Of a stretch of 32,237 bases of DNA, positions 15,012-22,249 are shown piece after piece. The stretch lies in NCBI GenBank assembly GCA_938036875.1, contig CALHVX010000137.1, positions 1-32,237 of the forward strand, given 5' to 3'. The stretch comes from an uncultured Pseudomonadales bacterium. GTDB lineage: Bacteria > Pseudomonadota > Gammaproteobacteria > Pseudomonadales > Azotimanducaceae. Numbering within the stretch: position 1 is the stretch's first letter; every line of letters starts with the position of its first letter. The translations under genes were made by a program, and so were the position numbers. A model generated the notes under the pieces. The model did not search any database and was not told the origin of the DNA. It worked only from the letters and a program-made list of their open reading frames with translations.

Positions 15012-15626
15012 ATGATTTTGGGTCCCGATGAAGAAATGCTTGATGCCTGGGCTGCTGGGTTGAGTGCAGACAGTTTGGTGGTTGCACGGCCGCTGCCTTC
15101 GCAGTTGCTGACCGCTTTGCAGCAGCGAGCACTGCAGGTGTCATACAAAGCTGCTCACGTGGGGCGAGCCCAGCGCCGTTTGGCCCCGGAAGTGCGTAGC
15201 GATGCGATTGCCTGGGTTACCGCAAACCACGGGGTGGATGCCCAATGGCTAACCTGGCTAGATGCCTTGCAACTTGGGTTGAACCGGCGCTTGTTCTTAG
15301 GCCTAACCCACCACGAAAGCCACTATGCGTTCTATCCTCCAGGCGCCCGCTACCAGCGTCACCGTGATGCCTTTGCAGCGGACGGCTACTCCAACCGAAT
15401 TGTCAGTTTAGTGCTCTACTTAAATGAAACTTGGTCAGATACCGCGGGCGGCGAGTTGGTGGTGTACGGCGATAGCAAGGGGGATGCTGAACCGCTAAAG
15501 CGCTTGGCACCGCTGCCGGGTCGGCTGGTGCTTTTTCTTAGCGCTGATCTGCCTCACGAGGTACTACCGGCGCAACAGAATCGTTACAGTTTGGCGGCTT
15601 GGTTTCGAGGTTCTAGCGCGAATTGA
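15012..15626 (+). CDS. 2OG-Fe(II) prolyl hydroxylase, PPHD-like
   Basis: A 204-residue cytosolic 2-oxoglutarate/Fe(II) dioxygenase. The facial triad is His117-R-Asp119 with distal His182 (in LPHEVLPA), and Arg191 in RYSLAAWFR should bind 2-oxoglutarate. The LNRRLFLGL and YPPGARYQRHRD segments, YLNETW, GGELVVY and LVLFLSADLPHEVLPA match, from memory, the Pseudomonas prolyl hydroxylase (PPHD) that hydroxylates EF-Tu, a bacterial relative of the human oxygen sensors PHD1-3. Length is nearly the same (about 207). Function as an EF-Tu or other protein prolyl 4-hydroxylase is inferred from this resemblance; a small-molecule hydroxylase is an alternative. AGGAAGG lies about ten bases before ATG 15012. 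The downstream AsmA gene is 80 bases away. Confidence 0.85.
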   Translation: MILGPDEEMLDAWAAGLSADSLVVARPLPSQLLTALQQRALQVSYKAAHVGRAQRRLAPEVRSDAIAWVTANHGVDAQWLTWLDALQLGLNRRLFLGLTHHESHYAFYPPGARYQRHRDAFAADGYSNRIVSLVLYLNETWSDTAGGELVVYGDSKGDAEPLKRLAPLPGRLVLFLSADLPHEVLPAQQNRYSLAAWFRGSSAN

Positions 15627-15706
15627 CGTCCTATTTAGCTTAAGTTTCCGTTATCGTATCCCCCGTTGTAGACCATTCAATAACCCTTGTTACTGCTGGA
15701 GCTTTC

Positions 15707-17224
15707 ATGCGCAAGTTACTCTACCTACTCGGTTTTTTAGTTCTGCTTTTAGGTGTTGGCGTGGCCGTTCTGTTATGGGCGCTGCAGGATGCCAATCGCT
15801 TCAAGCCTGAGCTAGAGGCTTTGGTGCAACAGACCACGGGTATGCCGATCAAGTTTAACGGCGATTTGAATTGGCAGATTTGGCCACCGGTTGTGTTAGC
15901 CGGCGAAGACATCGCGTTTGCCGATGAAGACACCGACTATCAGGTTGGCAGCGTTGGGGTTCGTGCAGACGTGATGGCGCTGCTGCGGGGTGGCGGCTTG
16001 GTCGTTCAAGAGCTTCGTGCTTCTAACCTTGTACTGACCGATAAACGTTTTGGTGACATCACGCGCCTAGCATCGGTGCAGGTGGATAACTTCGAGCCGG
16101 GCAAGCCTAGCGCGCTGAGCGTGCGCGGTGAACTGGTGACCCCAGAGGGTGAGCAAACGCAAGTAGCGTTAGATGGCCAGCTAACCTACTTCCCTGATGA
16201 GGGCAGGCTAACTTTAAGCAATGCTAATTTTGACTATGACACCTACAGCGGCACTTGTGATGCCAAAGTGAGCAATTTGGATCGAGAGCCGGCTTTGAGC
16301 TACAAGGCGGGGAAAGATGACTTGTTGCCGCTGGACAGTTTTCGCGCGTATGACTGGATAGCCGATTGCAAGGTGCCGAGCGTGCAAACAGAAGACTTAA
16401 CGATCACGAATGTTGCCATCCACTCCGAAAATACCAACTCACGCAGCAAAACAACCATTACTGTGCCGGCGTTGCTGGGTGGCAAGCTGAGCGCCGACGT
16501 GGCCATTGATACTCGTCAGCGAACCCCAAAATGGAATATCAAAACCTCTGCTGATGACTTGCAAGCCCAGGAAGTCGCCAAGCTGTTGTCGCCCAAGCTT
16601 TCTTGGATTGCACCTTTATTGGCTGATGGTAGTTATCAGGCTCGCGGCAATACGCCGGATGCGTTGTTAGCCTCGATGAACGGCACCATGGAATTCAACG
16701 GCGGTGGTGGAACTATTGATATTACGCAGATCAAATCGATGATCTTAGGGTTGGCGCAACTTGCTGGCGAAGGGGAGCGTGTGCAAAATTGGCAAGATCA
16801 ATTGGCGTACGAGCAGTTTGATGGAGATTGGAAGGTGAATGGCAATACCCATGATCTGCGGTTTACCTTGGATAATTTGCTCATCACAGCCGTGGGTGAT
16901 TTTGATCCCAACTCCGGCAATCTAGATATGCGCGGTGCATTGCAAATCAACGAGCACCCCACCTTGAAAACACTGGATATCAATCCGGAGCTCTATGGGT
17001 TGGCCATACCTATCCGTTGCCGTGGTACCGCAGAAGACCCATCTTGTGGGTTAGACCGAGAAAATGCGCAAAAAGCGTTAGCTCAATTGGCTGCCAACAA
17101 AGCTCGGGGCAAAATTGGCGACGAGTTGGATAAGGCGTTGGAAGATAAGGTGCCAGAAGAGTATCGAGAGACCGCGCGCGATGCGTTGAAAGGGTTGGGC
17201 GACTTGTTCAAGAAGAAAGACTAG
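15707..17224 (+). CDS. AsmA family envelope protein
   Basis: A 505-residue protein with one N-terminal membrane helix (LLYLLGFLVLLLGVGVAVLLW) followed by a large periplasmic region. The segment after the helix (FKPELEALVQQTTGMPIKFNGDLNWQIWP, PVVLAGEDI) is the classical AsmA start, and the repeated beta-strand pattern and later GNLDMRGALQINEHPTLKTL fit the AsmA/TamB-like bridge-protein superfamily, thought to move phospholipids to the outer membrane. The C-terminus is highly charged and helical (ELDKALEDKVPEEYRE...GDLFKKKD). Length is a little below E. coli AsmA (617). TGGAG precedes ATG 15707. It is followed one base after its stop by the SDR-type gene, suggesting a two-gene unit. Family firm, cargo unknown. 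Confidence 0.92.
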   Translation: MRKLLYLLGFLVLLLGVGVAVLLWALQDANRFKPELEALVQQTTGMPIKFNGDLNWQIWPPVVLAGEDIAFADEDTDYQVGSVGVRADVMALLRGGGLVVQELRASNLVLTDKRFGDITRLASVQVDNFEPGKPSALSVRGELVTPEGEQTQVALDGQLTYFPDEGRLTLSNANFDYDTYSGTCDAKVSNLDREPALSYKAGKDDLLPLDSFRAYDWIADCKVPSVQTEDLTITNVAIHSENTNSRSKTTITVPALLGGKLSADVAIDTRQRTPKWNIKTSADDLQAQEVAKLLSPKLSWIAPLLADGSYQARGNTPDALLASMNGTMEFNGGGGTIDITQIKSMILGLAQLAGEGERVQNWQDQLAYEQFDGDWKVNGNTHDLRFTLDNLLITAVGDFDPNSGNLDMRGALQINEHPTLKTLDINPELYGLAIPIRCRGTAEDPSCGLDRENAQKALAQLAANKARGKIGDELDKALEDKVPEEYRETARDALKGLGDLFKKKD

Positions 17225-17225
17225 C

Positions 17226-18230
17226 TTGGGGGCCATTGGTTTAATTGGTGCCGCGGATTTTGTGGGTCAAGCGGTGTTACAGCGACTGGTTGCTCAAGGT
17301 GATTGGGTCACGGCGGTAGTATTCGAAGATGCCGAGGTAACTTTCCTCAAAGGGTTGTGTGAACAAAACCAAACCCTGCAAGACAAGGTTCAAGTGGTTC
17401 GAGTGGCTCGCGATGCCGGCAGCATTGCACCGCAACATTTGGCGGATCTGTTAGCCCCACTGGCTAGCGTGATCTGCTGCGTGGATACCCAGCGCGGCCG
17501 TTGCTTCGAAGATTTTTTACCGAGCAACGTGGCAACGCTGGCTAGTTTGATCGATAGTTTGCAACAGTTTCCTGAAAAACCATTGCTACACCTTTCGTCG
17601 CTAGCGGCATTACGCCCCGACATTTCTTGGTATGCGCGCAGCAAAGCGGCGGCCGAGTTGTTGTTGATACAGCAGCTGCGGGCAAATGCTGAGCGCGGAG
17701 TAGGGTTGAACTGGACAATCGCGCGCCTACCAGCAGTCTACGGTCCTGGCGCATCAGAGCTAAACCCTTTGTTGCAATCTTTACGTCGAGGGTTTGTGCC
17801 CATTCCAGGGTCAATGGATCAACGCTTCTCATTGTTGCATGTGTCTGACCTAGCAGAGGCGGTGGTTGCTTGGTTGGGTAACCCCGAAGCCTGTGCCGGT
17901 GAGGCTTTTGCGTTAGACGACGGTCACATCGTTGGGTACGACTGGGGACAAATTGCCCAGGCTGCTTCACCAGGTGCTCACCGTTTGATACCCATACCGG
18001 CTTGGCTGATGCAGTTGAGTGCCAATGCCAACCTAACCTTGGCCACTTGGTTCAACTACGCGCCGTTACTGACTCCGGGCAAAGTCCGGGAGCTAAAAGC
18101 GCCGAGCTGGGTTAGCGATAGCAGCGCCTTTTCTTCGGCAACCGGCTGGCAACCCCGGATTGACCTGGCCACAGGCATGCGCGAGCTGTTTGCTGCCAAG
18201 CCTGAACTTACGGCTGCGATCAGCACCTAA
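17226..18230 (+). CDS. NAD-dependent epimerase/dehydratase (extended SDR), TTG start
   Basis: A 334-residue protein opening directly into a Rossmann fold (GAIGLIGAADFVGQAVLQRL) with a slightly irregular glycine motif. Tyr136-x3-Lys140 (YARSKAAAELL) is the SDR catalytic pair, preceded by LLHLSSLAAL (serine region). The RLPAVYGPG and LLHVSDLAEAVVAWL segments place it in the extended SDR/epimerase branch. The C-terminal half (IPIPAWLMQL, TPGKVRELKAPSWV) resembles membrane-associated sugar or sterol-type epimerases. No ATG is available before the fold; TTG 17226, one base after the AsmA stop, is the only reasonable start. Substrate unknown. The following gap of 109 bases separates it from the flavin oxidoreductase. 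Confidence 0.87.
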   Translation: MGAIGLIGAADFVGQAVLQRLVAQGDWVTAVVFEDAEVTFLKGLCEQNQTLQDKVQVVRVARDAGSIAPQHLADLLAPLASVICCVDTQRGRCFEDFLPSNVATLASLIDSLQQFPEKPLLHLSSLAALRPDISWYARSKAAAELLLIQQLRANAERGVGLNWTIARLPAVYGPGASELNPLLQSLRRGFVPIPGSMDQRFSLLHVSDLAEAVVAWLGNPEACAGEAFALDDGHIVGYDWGQIAQAASPGAHRLIPIPAWLMQLSANANLTLATWFNYAPLLTPGKVRELKAPSWVSDSSAFSSATGWQPRIDLATGMRELFAAKPELTAAIST

Positions 18231-18258
18231 AACCGCTATCTGGCTTGTGCGCTGGCTT

Positions 18259-18314
18259 AAGAGTCGCCTGGTCTTCCTGTGGCTGGGGGCTGTGATAGCA
18301 TATCGACGACTCTT
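18259..18314. repeat. 8-bp inverted repeat with 40-base loop before the LLM gene
   Basis: AAGAGTCG (18259-18266) and CGACTCTT (18307-18314) are perfect inverted arms in the 109-base gap between the SDR and LLM genes. The right arm is followed by TTCTTC. It could be a weak terminator for the upstream unit or a regulatory stem; the long loop makes either uncertain. Confidence 0.3.
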
Positions 18315-18339
18315 TTCTTCGCTTGAATTGGTACTCCCT

Positions 18340-19344
18340 ATGGCACGACAGATAAACTTTGGTCTTTGGTATGACCTGCGTAATCCAGCACCGTCGGCGG
18401 TTAGTTTTGAAACGCTATATGCGCAGTGCATCGAGCAAATGCAGTGGGCAGAAGGAATTGGCTTTGATTCGGTTTGGCTAACCGAGCACCATTTTTGCGA
18501 CGATGGCTACACACCATCACCGCTAGTGGTTGCCGCAGCGATCGGCGCCAGCACCAAGCGTTTGCGGGTAGCAACTAACCTCATGTTGTTGCCGTTGGCG
18601 GATCCAGTGCGCATAGCGGAAGACACGGCAAGCTTAGCCATCTTAACCGGTGGACGGTTTGATCTGGGGGTCGGCATTGGCTATCGCGAGCTGGAGTTCA
18701 ATTACTTCGGGCGCAAGCTCAGCCATCGACCTTCTCTGATGGAAGAATCGGTGGCCATTTTGCGCAAAGCATGGCGCGGTGAGCCCATCAACTTTTCTGG
18801 CAAGCGGTTCGAGATCGGTGATGTATCGGTTAATCCTGTTGCCAAAACACCACCACGTTTGTTGATGGGTGGTATGGCTGAGCCGGCAATTCAACGTGCC
18901 GCTCGCATTGGTGATGGCTTTTTGTCCACCGGCGGTATTGGTCACGATGTCTACGCTGCGGCTTGCAAAGCCGAGGGTAAAACCGGCGCCATCTTTGCGG
19001 GTAACTGGGCCATCATCTCCCCAGACCCTGAGGCTGAGGCAGCGAAGGTTGGCCCCTACGCGTTGTATCAATCGAATGAGTACATTAAGTGGGGGGCTTT
19101 TGGTCCACCGGATCAAACCCCCGAGTTCCCAGATGGAGCAACCGCGCTTGAGCAAGGCCTTTACGAAGTGTGGGATGCCGATCAAGCAGTGCAAGAATTG
19201 ACCGCCATGCTGAAGGCGTACCCACAGATTCAAGACATACATTTCTGGGCGCAACTGCCTGGTGAGTCGGTGGAGAGTGGTAGCGCTCGAATTCAATATA
19301 TGTCAGATAAAGTTCTACCCCAGGTGCGAGCCGCCATAGCCTAG
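18340..19344 (+). CDS. LLM class (luciferase-like) flavin-dependent oxidoreductase
   Basis: A 334-residue TIM-barrel flavoprotein of the bacterial luciferase-like superfamily. Landmarks: INFGLWYDLRNP at the start, GFDSVWLTEHHF (about 38-49), ATNLMLLPLADPVRIAED, GRFDLGVGIGYRELEF, and PPRLLMGGMAEPAIQRAARIGDGFL. The family uses FMNH2 or F420H2 to oxygenate or reduce small organic molecules; in Proteobacteria FMN is usual, supplied by a separate reductase not seen here. I chose ATG 18340 because family members begin a few residues before this strand; there is no Shine-Dalgarno, and the longer frame from 18160 overlaps the SDR gene. It leads a plus-strand run with SnoaL, acyl-CoA ligase and hot-dog hydratase genes, so it probably acts on the same substrate pathway. 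Confidence 0.92.
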   Translation: MARQINFGLWYDLRNPAPSAVSFETLYAQCIEQMQWAEGIGFDSVWLTEHHFCDDGYTPSPLVVAAAIGASTKRLRVATNLMLLPLADPVRIAEDTASLAILTGGRFDLGVGIGYRELEFNYFGRKLSHRPSLMEESVAILRKAWRGEPINFSGKRFEIGDVSVNPVAKTPPRLLMGGMAEPAIQRAARIGDGFLSTGGIGHDVYAAACKAEGKTGAIFAGNWAIISPDPEAEAAKVGPYALYQSNEYIKWGAFGPPDQTPEFPDGATALEQGLYEVWDADQAVQELTAMLKAYPQIQDIHFWAQLPGESVESGSARIQYMSDKVLPQVRAAIA

Positions 19345-19366
19345 CGCCAACACTTAGGAAATAGTT

Positions 19367-19780
19367 ATGAAAGCAGATACTAAGCTTGAGATTCATGAGT
19401 TGCTGTCGCGTTCCGCCTACGCCCTAGATGAGCGTGACTTCGACATGTTAGAGGCCACCTTTGCGCCGGATGCAGAGTTTGTCATTGATATTGCGGGCAA
19501 CGCAGAAGAGATTTCGTTCAGCGGTCGCGACGCCATCATGGGCTTGATGCGTGATGCGGGTGAAACCCAAACCGACAAGCGCCGCCATGTGGTCAGCAAT
19601 GTGTTTTTTGAGGTTGCTGCCAACGAAAGAGCAGAAGTCATTAGCAATGTCACCATCACTAGCGTTGAACATAATGCCGTACGTTTGGTCACCACTGGCT
19701 TGTATCGCGACCGGGTGGTGTTGGTGGATGGCGGGTGGTGCATTGCTCGACGTCGCATCGAGTTAGACATGGCCTACTAG
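19367..19780 (+). CDS. SnoaL-like/NTF2-fold protein
   Basis: A 137-residue small alpha+beta-barrel protein. LEIHELLSRSAYALDERDFDMLEATFAPDAEFVID is the typical SnoaL-4/NTF2-like opening, and GRDAIMGLM, RRHVVSNVFFEV and GGWCIARRRIE complete the cone fold. Such proteins in catabolic clusters work as isomerases, cyclases, dehydratases or oxygenase partners on steroid, terpenoid or aromatic substrates; the Asp/His residues present could be catalytic, but the reaction cannot be named. ATG 19367 has AGGAAA nearby. It lies 22 bases after the LLM gene and 11 before the ligase, so cotranscription is very likely. Confidence 0.87.
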   Translation: MKADTKLEIHELLSRSAYALDERDFDMLEATFAPDAEFVIDIAGNAEEISFSGRDAIMGLMRDAGETQTDKRRHVVSNVFFEVAANERAEVISNVTITSVEHNAVRLVTTGLYRDRVVLVDGGWCIARRRIELDMAY

Positions 19781-19791
19781 GTAGAAGACAT

Positions 19792-21348
19792 ATGAACCTC
19801 GGTTACATCACAGCCAAGTACGCCGCCTTGGACCCAACGCGAGAAGCCATCGTTGATATACCTAACTCACGCCGAATCAGTTTCGGTGAGCTTGATGAGC
19901 GGGTGAACCGGCTGGGTAATGCCTTGCTGCAACAGGCTAAGCTCAACAAGGGGGATCGCGTTGCGATCTTGGCAAAAAACTGTATTGCGTACTTTGAGAT
20001 TTACCTTAGCTGCGCACGCGTTGGACTGATTGCCCAGCCGCTGAACTGGCGCTTGGGTGTGCCGGAGTTATCGCGAATTTTAAGCGATGGGGAACCCTCG
20101 GTGGTCATTAGCGAGGCAGACTTCAATGTTGAAGTGGGTGAGTTGCAAGGCTTGCTCGACATTCCTTTGTGGTTGCAATTTGGTGAGGCAAGCGACGGTA
20201 GCTACGAAAATTTTGTGATGGCGCATAAGCCGTTGCCATTGGTTGGAGAGTCTTATGCGGGGGATGCTGATCCTGCACTCATCCTCTACACCGGTGGTAC
20301 CACCGGCGAATCAAAAGGTGCGCTACATTCTCACTACAGTTTGTATATGGGGATGCTAAACCAAACGGTGGCCGAACGAATCGTGCCTTCAGACGTGTAC
20401 ATGCTCACCGGTCAAATGTTTCATATTCCGGTGGCGCTGGCGCTGAACTACATGGCGCACGGTTGCCCGGTGGTGTTGATTAACTTTGAAGCCAAGCAGG
20501 CGATGGAAGTCATTCAAGAAGAACGGGTGTCTGCTTTCTTGGGTATCACCACCATGCTCAACTGGATGATGGCAGTGCCCAACTTTGACCAGTACAACAT
20601 CTCCAGCTTGCGCAACATTCAATACGGCGGCGGTCCCATGCCGGCAACGGTTGTTAAAGCGGCGCTTGAGGCGTTCCCCTGCACCTTGATCCAAGGTTAT
20701 GGTCAGACCGAAGGCATGACCATGACCTTCTTATCCCAAGAAGATCACGAGGCAGCGATTGCTGGCCAACATACGGAACGGCTCAACTCTTGTGGCCGTG
20801 AAGGCTTTGTCACCCAGGTTGCGGTGGTCGACAGCAACGGGCAACCGGTGCCGCGAGATAGCAGCACGACGGGTGAAATAGTGGTGCGGTCAGAAGCCAA
20901 CATGATCGGCTACTGGCGGCGTCCTGAACTCACCGCTAAAACGATCCGTGATGGTTGGATGTGGACCGGTGATGTGGCGGTTTGGGATGCCCAGGGTTAC
21001 GTCTTTATTGTTGACCGGGCTAAGGACATGATCATCTCGGGTGGTGAAAACATTTTTAGCACTCAAGTGGAGGCGGCCATTCACAAGCATCCTGCGGTGC
21101 TAGAGGCCGCCGTCATTGGTGTGCCCGATGATGAATGGGGTGAAGCGGTGAAAGCCGTAGTGGTACTAAAACCGGGTGAACAGGCAACCGAGGCTGAGAT
21201 CATTGCAACCGCTAAGGAACATCTGGCGTCGTACCAAAAGCCTCGCTCCGTCGACTTTGTTGATTCGCTACCTAAGGCGCCCACAGGCAAAATTTTGAAA
21301 CGCGATCTGCGCGAGATCGCCTGGGCACAACGAGACCGTAAAGTATGA
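19792..21348 (+). CDS. AMP-forming acyl-CoA ligase
   Basis: A 518-residue adenylate-forming ligase. The ATP-binding loop is T167-G-G-T-T-G-E-S-K-G176, followed by the GYGQTEGM motif, WMWTGDVAVWDAQGYV, DRAKDMIISGGENI (hinge), and a C-terminal PTGK500ILKRDL with the catalytic lysine. The reaction is ATP-dependent activation of a carboxylic acid to its CoA thioester through an acyl-AMP; the sequence resembles fatty-acyl or long-chain/aryl acid ligases but does not fix the acid. I chose ATG 19792 (12 bases after the SnoaL stop) since the sequence opens MNLGYITAKYAALDPTREAI as in the family. The stop overlaps the next start (ATGA), so the ligase and first hydratase half are translationally coupled. 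Confidence 0.95.
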   Translation: MNLGYITAKYAALDPTREAIVDIPNSRRISFGELDERVNRLGNALLQQAKLNKGDRVAILAKNCIAYFEIYLSCARVGLIAQPLNWRLGVPELSRILSDGEPSVVISEADFNVEVGELQGLLDIPLWLQFGEASDGSYENFVMAHKPLPLVGESYAGDADPALILYTGGTTGESKGALHSHYSLYMGMLNQTVAERIVPSDVYMLTGQMFHIPVALALNYMAHGCPVVLINFEAKQAMEVIQEERVSAFLGITTMLNWMMAVPNFDQYNISSLRNIQYGGGPMPATVVKAALEAFPCTLIQGYGQTEGMTMTFLSQEDHEAAIAGQHTERLNSCGREGFVTQVAVVDSNGQPVPRDSSTTGEIVVRSEANMIGYWRRPELTAKTIRDGWMWTGDVAVWDAQGYVFIVDRAKDMIISGGENIFSTQVEAAIHKHPAVLEAAVIGVPDDEWGEAVKAVVVLKPGEQATEAEIIATAKEHLASYQKPRSVDFVDSLPKAPTGKILKRDLREIAWAQRDRKV

Positions 21349-21797
21349 GCGTACTAACCCCAGAGTTGTTAGCCAACATCGGTAAGCAGGCACCGCCGCG
21401 AACCGAAGTGGTCACCAGGCGAGACATTCGTAAATATTCGGTAGCCACCGCCCAGCGCGATCCTAAATTTATGGCGGGTGATGAAGCGCCACCGCTCTAC
21501 CACGTTGCCTTGTTCTGGGACGTGGTGCCGTTAGAAGAGCTTACCCCAGATGGTGTCTCGGTAGATTCGCTGCTGCCAAAATTCCCGCTAGAACGCGCCA
21601 TGGCTGGTGGTCTCAAGATTGAATATCACCAACCCATACGGCCGGGTGATGTGCTGGTTTCGAACCGTACCCTAACCAATATCTACGAGAAAGAAGGGCG
21701 CTCGGGTGCGTTGATCTTCTACGAAATTGTCATGCAGGTGACAACCGAAGCCGGTGAGCCGGTATTGACCGAAACCACCACCCGCATTTTGCGCTAG
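21345..21797 (+). CDS. FAS1-like/MaoC hot-dog hydratase, N-terminal-type subunit
   Basis: A 150-residue single hot-dog domain of the FAS1-like dehydratase (MaoC N-terminal) type: RRDIRKYSVATAQRDPKF at the start, APPLYHVALFW, AMAGGLKIEYHQPIRPGDVL and a final EIVMQVTTEAGEPVLTET strand. It lacks the D-x-H hydratase motif, so it is expected to be the non-catalytic, substrate-binding half that pairs with the next gene's product, as in ChsH1/ChsH2-like or HTD2-like enoyl-CoA hydratases. It begins inside the ligase stop (ATGA overlap). Stoichiometric pairing with 21826-22248 is inferred from adjacency and domain type. Confidence 0.88.
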   Translation: MSVLTPELLANIGKQAPPRTEVVTRRDIRKYSVATAQRDPKFMAGDEAPPLYHVALFWDVVPLEELTPDGVSVDSLLPKFPLERAMAGGLKIEYHQPIRPGDVLVSNRTLTNIYEKEGRSGALIFYEIVMQVTTEAGEPVLTETTTRILR

Positions 21798-21825
21798 TTC
21801 CAGCTATAAGAAGGATAAACCTGCC

Positions 21826-22248
21826 ATGACAGAAGCAACGCCAAAGCTTGAGGCGCTCAGTGTTGGTCAAGAGTTGCCAAGGCTGGAACACAGGCCCGAC
21901 AACGTGCAATTGATGATGTATAACGCCGCCCTGTGGAACGGTCATCGGATACATTTTGATTTGCCGTACACCCAAGAGGTGGAAGGTTATCCGGGTTTGG
22001 TGATTGCTGGGCCCCTCATTGGTGACTGGTTAACCCAATGTTTGCTGGGGTGGCTTGGTAGTGCTGGGCGCATGACCCAATTGGAGTATTCCAATCGGGC
22101 TGCCTGTTATATTGGTGAAACGCTGACCTCAAGCGGTCAGGTGTCATCCATAGATCTCAAGGCGGGGACTGCCGAGATCACCTTAGCGGTGTTGAACGAG
22201 GCCGGGGAGGTCATTACCCCCGGCACGGCGGTTGTTGCCTTCGATTGA
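21826..22248 (+). CDS. MaoC-like hot-dog hydratase, catalytic subunit
   Basis: A 140-residue hot-dog protein. The hydratase motif is W-N-G-His40-R-I-His43-F-Asp45 followed by EVEGYPGLVIAGPLIGDWL, resembling the mesaconyl/itaconyl-CoA and HTD2-like hydratase halves, although the usual His of VHGPL is Ala here. A typical fused enzyme is about 280 residues; here the two halves are separate genes with a 28-base gap and an AAGGAT about nine bases before ATG 21826. The complex would add water to an enoyl-CoA or dehydrate a 3-hydroxyacyl-CoA formed after the ligase step. It ends two bases from the convergent Yip1-like gene. Confidence 0.88.
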   Translation: MTEATPKLEALSVGQELPRLEHRPDNVQLMMYNAALWNGHRIHFDLPYTQEVEGYPGLVIAGPLIGDWLTQCLLGWLGSAGRMTQLEYSNRAACYIGETLTSSGQVSSIDLKAGTAEITLAVLNEAGEVITPGTAVVAFD

Positions 22249-22249
22249 G

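Noticed and set aside
18160-18339. Upstream extension of the LLM gene overlapping the SDR gene
   Set aside because: The family sequence starts at ATG 18340; the added 60 residues overlap the SDR coding end and do not resemble the family.
21345-22248. A frameshifted or broken fused hydratase
   Set aside because: Each half has its own start, stop and ribosome-binding context, and split hot-dog pairs are known, so two intact genes are more likely.
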